Assembly: GCA_947589625.1 (NCBI GenBank)
Contig: CANQCM010000020.1
Span: forward strand, 1-11,862
DNA: 11,862 nucleotides
Direction of reading: 5' to 3'
Source of the DNA: an uncultured Alphaproteobacteria bacterium
GTDB taxonomy: Bacteria > Pseudomonadota > Alphaproteobacteria > Rs-D84
A program made the translations under genes and the position numbers. The notes beneath the pieces were generated by a model. That model did not search any database and was not told the origin of the DNA. It was given only the letters and a program-made list of their open reading frames with translations. Of the stretch, positions 1 to 5,904 are shown one piece after another (the first letter of the stretch is position 1; each line of letters opens with the position of its first letter).

Positions 1-153
1 GACCATTGGGAATATTTTGATTGGATTGAATCTGCCGCGCGCAGTGCAAAACTGCATATCACAACCCCAGAAATCGCCACTATTTCCACCCGTTATCAAA
101 TAAAAAATATGGCGCATACTGCAACACCAAAATATCTGATTATTACAAAATAA
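1..153 (+). CDS. trmB: C-terminus of probable tRNA (guanine-N7-)-methyltransferase TrmB (5' partial)
   Basis: An open frame runs from base 1 (Asp-His-Trp-Glu...) to a TAA at 151-153, giving 50 residues; the 5' part lies outside the window. The tail carries ISTRYQIKNMAHTATPKYLI, which resembles the end of TrmB proteins, where a T-R-Y-E-x-K motif precedes a final beta strand. TrmB uses S-adenosylmethionine to make 7-methylguanosine at position 46 of tRNA. The SAM-binding core cannot be seen here, so the name rests only on this C-terminal pattern. Its last 11 bases overlap the convergent gene at 143-820. It could be another Rossmann-fold methyltransferase. Confidence 0.55.
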   Translation, partial: DHWEYFDWIESAARSAKLHITTPEIATISTRYQIKNMAHTATPKYLIITK

Positions 154-820
154 ATAATCGCAATTTGTCCAGTAATTTTGGTTGCATAGTATCAACCAGA
201 CGGCGAACTTGATCAAACCGCACCAGATTTTCCATTGGTGCAAAATGCAATGCGCATGAAAAATTTGAATCCCATAAATCCAGCATGCCATATACGCGCC
301 CAACGAAATCAGACTTGTCGCCCAGATCTTTACTCAATGTAAATATTACCGCATCAGCACGAATTTTTTTGAGATTTTCAAACATCGCGATCACATCTGA
401 TGAATCTATTTCTAAAATGTCCAACCCAATGCTCAATTTTTTATTAAAGAACAAATCATCACGTACAGCACCTATTTGATTTACAAAATTCGTCAGGTCT
501 GAAAATTTAATAAACACTTGTGCGCCAGACGCCCCATTACGAAACGCCGAAATTATATCGCGTGCCAAACTTGACGCAACATCTGGCGCAGACGCGCCAT
601 GCATATTTTCTGCCATAAATCGCGCCATAATTTTGACGCGCGATTTTTCCAACCACGGCCACAGACGCGCCACCTGATGCGCACTGCACGACATCTGTGG
701 GATTTTATTTTCCACTGCGACTTGTGCCATTGCGGCCAGTTCGGTATCTTCCATATCGTCATTACACCACAGCGCCGCATTCGGTGAAAATTCATCAATA
801 ATATCTTGCGTTTTAATCAT
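143..820 (-). CDS. conserved protein of unknown function, possible (beta/alpha) barrel
   Basis: This 225-residue soluble protein has no signal peptide or membrane helix. I do not recognise a family with certainty. Short hydrophobic strands (KIPQMSCSA, VKIMARFM, GAQVFIKF, KLSIGLDIL, ADAVIFTL, FSCALHFAP) alternate with amphipathic helices, the rhythm of a TIM barrel, and a lysine sits in the VFIKF strand as in class I aldolases such as DeoC. That resemblance is inference only. The ATG at 818-820 is chosen because a -35/-10 pair (TTGGTT, 16 bp, TATGAT) ends 16 bases before it; there is no good Shine-Dalgarno sequence. The gene is divergent from the operon at 864 and convergent with the probable trmB, overlapping it by 11 bp. 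Confidence 0.75.
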   Translation of the reverse strand: MIKTQDIIDEFSPNAALWCNDDMEDTELAAMAQVAVENKIPQMSCSAHQVARLWPWLEKSRVKIMARFMAENMHGASAPDVASSLARDIISAFRNGASGAQVFIKFSDLTNFVNQIGAVRDDLFFNKKLSIGLDILEIDSSDVIAMFENLKKIRADAVIFTLSKDLGDKSDFVGRVYGMLDLWDSNFSCALHFAPMENLVRFDQVRRLVDTMQPKLLDKLRLFIL

Positions 821-834
821 TACGCTTTTTAGTT

Positions 835-850
835 TATCATAAATATGATA
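835..850. promoter_or_regulatory. palindromic operator candidate in the divergent promoter
   Basis: TATCAT-AAAT-ATGATA is a perfect 6-bp inverted repeat with a 4-bp spacer. It overlaps the -10 box of the minus-strand promoter (836-841) and the TG extension and first -10 bases of the plus-strand promoter (846-854). A protein bound here would block both. A regulator is not identified; the RHH_4 protein encoded at the end of the neighbouring operon is one guess. In AT-rich DNA a palindrome of this size can also arise by chance. Confidence 0.4.
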
Positions 851-863
851 TAATTAAAACCAA
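836..863 (-). promoter_or_regulatory. promoter of the 143-820 gene
   Basis: Read on the minus strand, TTGGTT (863-858) and TATGAT (841-836) are separated by 16 bp. Transcription would begin near 829, leaving an untranslated leader of about 9 nt before the ATG at 820. The element overlaps the opposing promoter and the palindrome at 835-850. Confidence 0.45.
846..854 (+). promoter_or_regulatory. extended -10 promoter of the 864-2893 operon
   Basis: TGATATAAT is a consensus extended -10 (TGN plus TATAAT). The same 9-mer serves the mucR and 9871-11076 promoters on the other strand. The -35 region is only a T-rich run (826-831), as is common with extended -10 promoters. The predicted start at about 861 lies 3 nt before the ATG at 864, so the transcript would be leaderless or nearly so. 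Confidence 0.6.
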
Positions 864-1739
864 ATGAATAAGAAATTTGATTCTATTTTACCTTGCGCAT
901 TATGGGTGCTGGCAATGGGTTTGGCAACATTGTTCTGGTTCAATGTGCGATATGGATTTAATTTGTTTTCAACCGCACATTGGCAATATCTGGCATATTT
1001 ACAGGCGGCACAAATTCCCGTGCGTGGCGGTTTTTATACATCAATAATTTTGTGTATTATAATAATATTAATCGGGCTGTATGTGCTGGTGCGTCCGCGT
1101 TTGCGCAAAATTAAATTTGATAAGCAAGGAACTAAAAAAACGAATTTAGAACAAATAAAAACCGATATACCTGCCCAAAATGCGCCCACGCCAAAACCCA
1201 CCACACAACAGGCGCCCATTGCAACTGCGCGTCCACCACGGTTAAATATGTCGGGTGCAATACAAATGCCAAAACAGACGCCTCAACCTGTTGCGATACC
1301 TGTACCACCCACACCACAGCCAACACAAGACCCCAGAATTGGCGAGATATTTACCAATGCAGGCTATCTGGTAAAAAAGAACGCAAAAATTTCTGGCGTT
1401 CAAACGGCACTGATTGCAATTGGGCTAAATGAAAATATGTATGTTGGCGCGATTGGTATACCCACCACAGATATGCGGCGACTGATTGACCGCTTGCAGC
1501 AAGTTTTTTCTGATACATTGGACGACATATATATAAATGTAAACGGTTTTGTTATAAACGCGCCCGATGCCGCGACATCAGAATTTCAAGATATATTAAT
1601 GTTCCCGTCTGTTGACGCATTGGGCGAATATATTGCCCAAAACCCAAACGGTGAAATATCTGCCGCCGACCAAGACGATTTCAACGCATATTCTGAATAC
1701 ATTGATACCGTCATTAACTTCATAGGACAAAAATCATGA
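864..1739 (+). CDS. two-helix membrane protein with Pro-rich stalk and C-terminal cytoplasmic domain
   Basis: The protein has 291 residues. Helices at about 10-27 and 58-77 bracket a short periplasmic loop. A basic stretch follows (RPRLRKIKFDKQ), then a Pro/Gln/Thr-rich linker at about 103-155 and a folded C-terminal domain from about 157 to 289. The positive charges after helix 2 place the C-terminal domain in the cytoplasm. That domain begins GEIFTNAGYLVKKNAKISGV and contains DDIYINVNGFVI; it vaguely recalls nuclease-like or substrate-sensing folds, but I cannot name it. It is the first gene of a tight operon: its stop overlaps the next start (ATGA at 1736-1739). No Shine-Dalgarno sequence precedes the ATG, consistent with a leaderless mRNA. 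Homology is unrecognised, so the function is unknown. Confidence 0.85.
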   Translation: MNKKFDSILPCALWVLAMGLATLFWFNVRYGFNLFSTAHWQYLAYLQAAQIPVRGGFYTSIILCIIIILIGLYVLVRPRLRKIKFDKQGTKKTNLEQIKTDIPAQNAPTPKPTTQQAPIATARPPRLNMSGAIQMPKQTPQPVAIPVPPTPQPTQDPRIGEIFTNAGYLVKKNAKISGVQTALIAIGLNENMYVGAIGIPTTDMRRLIDRLQQVFSDTLDDIYINVNGFVINAPDAATSEFQDILMFPSVDALGEYIAQNPNGEISAADQDDFNAYSEYIDTVINFIGQKS

Positions 1740-2242
1740 AATGGAGTCAAGATGTTGCAGAAAAACGAATCGCCGCACTAGGCATGGACGATATGCCATT
1801 GGTTCAGCACGACATAACACGCACACCTGTTTCGCCCGATTGGTTTACAAACTATAAAGAACTGTGTCATAAATTTATGGCAACACTAACCGATTCTGCC
1901 CAAGAATTAGTTTTTATGAATTTTAACCAAGACGATTTTATGGGAATATTAACTGGTCGTCGTGTCCCAGATAATATTTCTTTTCGTTTTCGTGTGCCAT
2001 TGGTTCTGGGCGGAAAATTAGATGTTGATAATTTATTTATGTGTTGGACTTTTCCACACTCAATCAATATGGACAGGTTTTTAATTGAACAATCTGGGAA
2101 CGAAACAATATGGTTGCCGAATCCTGCAAAAAAAATATATGTGCCTGCGCACATTGGTGGCGGTGGCGATGGCGGTAATGCTACATCAGACAGATTGTCG
2201 CAAATGGCGGCACAAATGGCAGCAAGTCGGGGAATGGAATAA
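1736..2242 (+). CDS. soluble protein of unknown function with Gly-rich hinge and C-terminal helix
   Basis: This 168-residue protein has no signal peptide or membrane segment. The main part (1-135) holds a compact mixed region with RVPLVLGGKLDVDNLFMCWT. A Gly-rich hinge follows at about 141-148 (GGGGDGGN), and then a short Met/Ala-rich amphipathic helix (SDRLSQMAAQMAASRGME) suited to docking on a partner. The ATG overlaps the stop of the membrane gene by 4 bp and is preceded by AGGA, so the two are probably translationally coupled and their products may form a complex. I recognise no family. The TAA at 2240-2242 is 2 nt before the next start. Confidence 0.8.
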   Translation: MKWSQDVAEKRIAALGMDDMPLVQHDITRTPVSPDWFTNYKELCHKFMATLTDSAQELVFMNFNQDDFMGILTGRRVPDNISFRFRVPLVLGGKLDVDNLFMCWTFPHSINMDRFLIEQSGNETIWLPNPAKKIYVPAHIGGGGDGGNATSDRLSQMAAQMAASRGME

Positions 2243-2244
2243 AT

Positions 2245-2685
2245 ATGGCAATGAACTGTGATGAATTTTTATCAGCAATTAAATCGCGTGGCGCAACAAT
2301 GTTCGCGCCTGCAAATCGCGGTACAATAATGCTGACTAATACCAGTTTGCAGAACATGCACTGTGCAATGTTGCCAATGTTTATGATTGATTTATACCAG
2401 AAAACAACGGCAATAAATCTGGGCAACGGTTATATATTTGGCCCAACAGAAATTGCGCGACCACATGCGTACCCAATCCCCAGCATTACCGATATAAATC
2501 AAGATTTTTCTGGTATGCAACAAATTCGCAACAAGACAATTTTTGGGCGAAACGATTTATTTATTTTTGCATTTGACGCATTTGGAAAAACAAAGATGCT
2601 AGACAATTTAACATTGCGCACATTGCGTGAATATGACGACCCATATCGCGCATTGACCGATTGTTTGATTGCAGGAAAAATTTAA
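2245..2685 (+). CDS. SUKH (SMI1/KNR4)-like small protein
   Basis: The protein has 146 residues and is soluble. The pattern resembles the SUKH superfamily: an early LP..MIDLYQ helix, G-x-I-F-G-P-T-E-I, a PIPSITDIN segment, then FGRNDLFIFAFDAFG and a closing LREYDDPYRALTDCL helix. SUKH proteins are best known as immunity partners of bacterial toxins and as partners in polymorphic toxin systems; that is family knowledge, and the assignment here is by eye only. It starts 2 nt after the previous stop, with a purine-rich GGGGAATGGAA upstream. It sits between an unknown soluble protein and an RHH protein in one operon. A standalone YrhA-like protein is an alternative. Confidence 0.7.
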   Translation: MAMNCDEFLSAIKSRGATMFAPANRGTIMLTNTSLQNMHCAMLPMFMIDLYQKTTAINLGNGYIFGPTEIARPHAYPIPSITDINQDFSGMQQIRNKTIFGRNDLFIFAFDAFGKTKMLDNLTLRTLREYDDPYRALTDCLIAGKI

Positions 2686-2686
2686 T

Positions 2687-2893
2687 ATGCGAAAAATATC
2701 AGTATCTTTATCAGGACATAAAACCAGTCTGACATTAGAACCAGAATTTATTCACGCATTGCAAGAAATTGCATCGCACACCCATCGCCCAATTGCACAA
2801 ATCATCGGCGACATAGATGCCACACGCAAACCTGGCGAAAATTTGTCATCAGCTGTCCGCGTGTGGATATTGAAAAATATATCAAAATCTTAA
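2687..2893 (+). CDS. RHH_4-type ribbon-helix-helix protein
   Basis: Sixty-eight residues. The N-terminal ribbon SVSLSGHKTSLTLEPEF is followed by helices HALQEIASHTHRPIAQIIGDID and LSSAVRVWILKNI. This is the characteristic alphaproteobacterial RHH_4 pattern (S-V-x-x-x-G-H-x-T-S, L-E, I-D-x-x-R, N-L-S-S-A-x-R-V). Such proteins are presumed DNA-binding dimers, mostly uncharacterised. I chose the ATG at 2687 over an upstream TTG at 2669 because the family begins close to the ribbon and GCAGGAAAAA (2671-2680) gives a proper ribosome-binding site. It starts 1 nt after the SUKH-like stop. Its own stop overlaps the convergent Cys-rich gene by 4 bp. It may autoregulate the operon through the palindrome at 835-850, but that is inference. 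Confidence 0.85.
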   Translation: MRKISVSLSGHKTSLTLEPEFIHALQEIASHTHRPIAQIIGDIDATRKPGENLSSAVRVWILKNISKS

Positions 2894-3654
2894 TCTTCAG
2901 ACCAATAGCATTTTGAATCTGGCTCTATAAAATAATTTCCTGTTTCGTCTTGAAATGTTACCGGCAGACCTTGCTGGTTATGACCAAAACTAGACTTATA
3001 ATTCCCTGCATGGTAGATATCAGGAAATGTAAGAAGCAACGACGCAATATAACATTCTGTCTTTTTCGCACTGCGATTGCCATATTCAGAATTATAATAG
3101 TCATATCCATAATCTGACCAACCACTCCATTCACTATATCCTTCGCCATAATCTGCATTATCACTCAGCGGGCAATCTTGACATTCGCCATTTTCATCAC
3201 GATATTGCCAAATGTTGCATACCCTCTCACATTGACCATTTACAGATTCTAAACCACTACGACACTTTGGGTTACATTTACCACCTGAATATTCATATCC
3301 AGATTCGCATGTTATGGTTGTGGTGCAATTCTGATTACACAGGCACCCACTGCATATTGTTGTTTGCACCCCGTGTTCTATTTCTGGGTACGGTATGTTT
3401 GTAGGCGAACAATATGTATAACAAAATCCAGATGCTGTGCATGTTACACCATTACCTGAATAACCAACAGATACATCTGTTAAACCACTGGTACAACCTG
3501 CATAGGTTTTGGTGCAATTACCGATATCTGAACTGTTACACCGTAAACATTTCAAATCAGATAAATACGCGCAAACAGGCGGATGAGATATGCTTACCGC
3601 CATTGCGCATGTTGGTATTGCCATAACTGACAATATTAAAAAGATTTTATTCAT
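2890..3654 (-). CDS. secreted cysteine-rich protein
   Basis: The protein has 254 residues. A Sec signal peptide (MNKIFLILSVMAIPTCAMA) with an AMA cleavage site near residue 19 leaves a mature protein with 21 cysteines, mostly at 28-161. Repeats such as TCESGYEYSGGKCNPKC and RSGLESVNGQCERVC have the spacing of EGF/furin-like modules, so the protein is probably disulphide-stabilised in the periplasm or outside the cell. A Tyr/Ser/Gly-rich stretch follows at about 166-190. The Cys in the signal peptide is not in a lipobox, so a lipoprotein is unlikely. AAGGAG (3668-3663) stands 8 nt before the ATG. The gene follows the structured leader and terminator at 3677-3856 with no room for a separate promoter, so its expression probably depends on read-through. 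Function is unknown. Confidence 0.85.
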   Translation of the reverse strand: MNKIFLILSVMAIPTCAMAVSISHPPVCAYLSDLKCLRCNSSDIGNCTKTYAGCTSGLTDVSVGYSGNGVTCTASGFCYTYCSPTNIPYPEIEHGVQTTICSGCLCNQNCTTTITCESGYEYSGGKCNPKCRSGLESVNGQCERVCNIWQYRDENGECQDCPLSDNADYGEGYSEWSGWSDYGYDYYNSEYGNRSAKKTECYIASLLLTFPDIYHAGNYKSSFGHNQQGLPVTFQDETGNYFIEPDSKCYWSED

Positions 3655-3676
3655 AGTTATTACTCCTTTTGTGTTA

Positions 3677-3704
3677 ACAAAAAACCACCTAATAATTCAG
3701 GTGG
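3677..3704 (-). terminator. intrinsic terminator within the leader
   Basis: A 6-bp stem (CCACCT/AGGTGG, 3685-3690 with 3699-3704) with an 8-nt loop is followed on the minus strand by TTTTTTGTT. It sits between the leader RNA and the Cys-rich start codon, so it either ends a small RNA or works as an attenuator. Its first two stem bases (3703-3704) are shared with the 9-bp leader stem. Confidence 0.8.
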
Positions 3705-3771
3705 CAGGAGATTCACAACTATTGAACAGAATAGCGGCGCGCTTTCAATATATAACGCACCTCTCCTGCCC

Positions 3772-3819
3772 TTAACGAGTACAGGAGTTTATTTTCGTTT
3801 CGTTTGAAACGCTGTTCAT
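3772..3819 (-). CDS. possible 15-residue leader peptide
   Basis: An ATG at 3819-3817 opens MNSVSNETKINSCTR, ending in TAA at 3774-3772. It holds three Ser, three Asn and a Cys codon (TGT) at position 13. Codons 12-13 lie in the CTCCTG arm that can pair with 3763-3768, and the stop falls 1 nt before the GGCAGGAGA arm. Ribosome position could therefore choose between stems, as in amino-acid attenuators. The only Shine-Dalgarno candidate is GGGG at 3834-3831, 11 nt upstream, so translation is uncertain. Confidence 0.3.
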   Translation of the reverse strand: MNSVSNETKINSCTR

Positions 3820-3862
3820 GGGTTGTGACGCCCCGGATACCAAGCTTATTGGTATCAATTGA

Positions 3863-3891
3863 AATATAACACAAAAATTTTATATTTTCAG
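3863..3891 (-). promoter_or_regulatory. promoter of the leader RNA
   Basis: On the minus strand, CTGAAA (3891-3886) and TATATT (3868-3863) are 17 bp apart, and the -10 is preceded by TGT, an extended -10. The predicted start at 3856 falls exactly on the first base of the 5' hairpin of the leader. Confidence 0.55.
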
Positions 3892-3899
3892 TATAATTT

Positions 3900-5903
3900 T
3901 TAATTCTTGCGATACAGGTTTAACCATATTGCGCAAATGGCGGCATAAATCAGAATTATTATAACCCAACCATCACGCCCAATAAACCGATACGGTGTTT
4001 TATGCGCGCCCCAAACATATCCGTCTAAAATTCCCTCGGTTCCGATTGGCAAAGACGCAGTTATTGTGCCGTCAGACAAAATAAACGCGCTGATTCCAGA
4101 ATAATTTGCACGCACAACCGGCAAACCTGATTCAATCGCATATCGGCGAACCATGCTTAAATGCTGGTATGTGCCAGATGTTTTTCCAAACCAAGTATCA
4201 TTTGTAATATTAATTATCGCCTGTGGTGATGTGGCGTGTGGCACCAGCGAATCTGAAAAAATAATCTCATAACAAATAGCAGGCGCAAATACAAACGCGC
4301 CATTTTCCAGATTCATAGTAATAGTTTCTGCGCCATTACCACGCGCCAAATTTACTGGTGCCGGCATAAATCCCAACGGACTATATTCGCCAAACGGCAC
4401 CAAGTGCGATTTGCTATATACATGTTGTACAACACCGCGCGCATTTGTTATGACCATAGAATTATATAAATTGCCATTTTCTGTAGTGGTTGCACCGATT
4501 ACAATTGGCACGCCTGCCATACCTGAAAAAGGCATATCATCGCCAGTTAAAACAAATGGATATGTTGTTTCAGGGTACACAATTACATCGGGCCCGCCTG
4601 GCATATCTGCGCCCAATTTCAACAGTTGGCGAATATTTAATTCTGCCGCCATAATTGCGTCTTCGCGCGATTGTACCATTTTATCAGATTGCGATTTTGC
4701 AGGTTGCACAATGCGAATATATGGCGACATGTCTTGTGTATTTTTTGCGAACCATATATTTATTCCAGACCAAACAATCCCAACCGCCATTGGTATCAAG
4801 AACATCAAAATCAATGCGACAAATTTACGTTCAAATTTTGCACGAATAAATTCAACTGCACTCGCAATAATTCCTATTATTATAAAACTTAAACCCAACG
4901 CACCATACAAAGACATAGTGTTTGAAACCATTGGTATTGATAATGTTATATTCGCAATTGGATTCCACGGAAAACCCGTAAATAACCATTCGCGCAACCA
5001 TAAGACCACTGTCCAAAGGGCTGCAAAAATAATTGGGCGACAAATTGGAATCGCGCGCGATTTAACGGCTGTGGCAAAAGGCGTGGCAAATATAAATCCA
5101 CCCACCAATCCTATGCCAACAATTGCTGGGATTGTCCAGATTGCAAATTGTTGGGTTAGTTCAGGCACGACATAAATTGAATTTACCGTCCACCCAAACA
5201 TTGCAATTGCATACGCGGCGGCAAATGGATACATGCGCAGCATTGTGCGCCAAAAACCATTATAAACATAATCGCGCGTCGCAATCCAATATGCGCCCCC
5301 TATTCCAATCAGACTTACCAGCCACAGGTTAAATGGCGCAAACCCCAGTGCAGAAATCGCACCACAAAACACCAATAAAACACCACGCAACCAAATATTA
5401 TTTAATGTGATTTTTTTTGATAATTTGTTTACTTTTTTGCGAACATTAACTTTGCGCTGGATTGGGCGTACCGTGGCATAGGGATTTTTTATATCAAACC
5501 GATTTAATACAATAGTTTCCATTTTTTCCATAAGTTCCGCATCAGAATTTTTAATATGGTCATACCCCATCAAATGCAAAACACCATGCACAACCATATG
5601 CGCCGCATGGTCATGAACAGAAATGTTTTCTGTTTTCGCTTCGCGTACAACAGTATCCAGCGATATAAAAATATCGCCCAACAAAACATCATCGCCCAAT
5701 TCAAAAGACAGCACATTTGTTGGCTTGTTAATATTACGATATTTTTTATTTATTTTTTTTATGCTTTTGTCGTCTGTTAATGTAATAGATATTTCCGCAT
5801 TGCGTTTTGCGCCTGCTGCACGTGCCGCCGCAGATGCGATTTTTTCCCAATCAATTTTATACTTACGCCACGCACTGTTTTCGTAATTTACATATATTTT
5901 CAT
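3900..5903 (-). CDS. lnt: YbeY-Lnt fusion: rRNA maturation endonuclease fused to apolipoprotein N-acyltransferase
   Basis: One 667-residue frame. Residues 1-145 are YbeY, with the zinc motif HGVLHLMGYDH at 106-116; YbeY is a metal-dependent RNase needed for 16S rRNA 3'-end maturation. A basic linker (148-165, RKVNVRKKVNKLSKK) leads into Lnt, which adds the third acyl chain to outer-membrane-bound lipoproteins. Lnt has about seven helices between 172 and 381, a periplasmic CN-hydrolase domain at about 395-630 and a last helix at 645-663. The catalytic Glu-Lys-Cys triad is present at E445 (VYPET), K498 (YSKSH) and C544 (ICYE). The start at 5903 replaces an upstream ATG that would overlap the lysozyme gene, because YbeY proteins begin MKIxVxYE. 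No ATG or GTG lies in frame between the domains, so this is a true fusion. It follows the lysozyme stop by 1 nt. Confidence 0.93.
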   Translation of the reverse strand: MKIYVNYENSAWRKYKIDWEKIASAAARAAGAKRNAEISITLTDDKSIKKINKKYRNINKPTNVLSFELGDDVLLGDIFISLDTVVREAKTENISVHDHAAHMVVHGVLHLMGYDHIKNSDAELMEKMETIVLNRFDIKNPYATVRPIQRKVNVRKKVNKLSKKITLNNIWLRGVLLVFCGAISALGFAPFNLWLVSLIGIGGAYWIATRDYVYNGFWRTMLRMYPFAAAYAIAMFGWTVNSIYVVPELTQQFAIWTIPAIVGIGLVGGFIFATPFATAVKSRAIPICRPIIFAALWTVVLWLREWLFTGFPWNPIANITLSIPMVSNTMSLYGALGLSFIIIGIIASAVEFIRAKFERKFVALILMFLIPMAVGIVWSGINIWFAKNTQDMSPYIRIVQPAKSQSDKMVQSREDAIMAAELNIRQLLKLGADMPGGPDVIVYPETTYPFVLTGDDMPFSGMAGVPIVIGATTTENGNLYNSMVITNARGVVQHVYSKSHLVPFGEYSPLGFMPAPVNLARGNGAETITMNLENGAFVFAPAICYEIIFSDSLVPHATSPQAIINITNDTWFGKTSGTYQHLSMVRRYAIESGLPVVRANYSGISAFILSDGTITASLPIGTEGILDGYVWGAHKTPYRFIGRDGWVIIILIYAAICAIWLNLYRKN

Positions 5904-5904
5904 T

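Larger units (their letters stand above)
3677..3856 (-). ncRNA. candidate structured leader RNA / attenuator upstream of the Cys-rich gene
   Basis: In minus-strand order the RNA would begin at 3856 with a 7-bp hairpin (GATACCA/TGGTATC, 3850-3856 with 3836-3842). A 6-bp hairpin CGTTTC-GTTT loop-GAAACG follows (3796-3811). A long bulged stem comes next: 9 bp (3762-3770 with 3703-3711), an internal loop, then 7 bp (3744-3750 with 3720-3726). It closes with an intrinsic terminator (3677-3704). CTCCTG at 3787-3782 can instead pair with 3768-3763, which excludes the 9-bp stem. The terminator lies 8 nt before the Cys-rich gene's ribosome-binding site, so this looks like a cis-acting leader; a stand-alone small RNA is the alternative. 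It matches no riboswitch class I can recognise. Confidence 0.6.

Noticed and set aside
2669..2686. TTG start for the RHH protein
   Set aside because: The extra residues (MQEKFN) overlap the upstream stop and ribosome-binding site; the ATG at 2687 has correct spacing and matches family N-termini.
3649..3663. Lipobox in the Cys-rich protein signal peptide
   Set aside because: The sequence before the signal-peptide Cys is I-P-T-C, which does not fit L-(A/S)-(G/A)-C, while a normal AMA cleavage site lies three residues further on.
3677..3856. 6S RNA, tmRNA or an integron attC site
   Set aside because: No tmRNA tag ending in Ala-Ala or tRNA-like ends, no consensus attC core pair, and the terminator-to-ribosome-binding-site spacing fits a gene leader better; the bulged stem resembles 6S RNA only loosely.
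4411..5175. 254-codon plus-strand open frame inside the YbeY-Lnt gene
   Set aside because: It lies wholly antisense to a gene with intact catalytic motifs, has no ribosome-binding site or recognisable fold, and arises from codon bias of the other strand.
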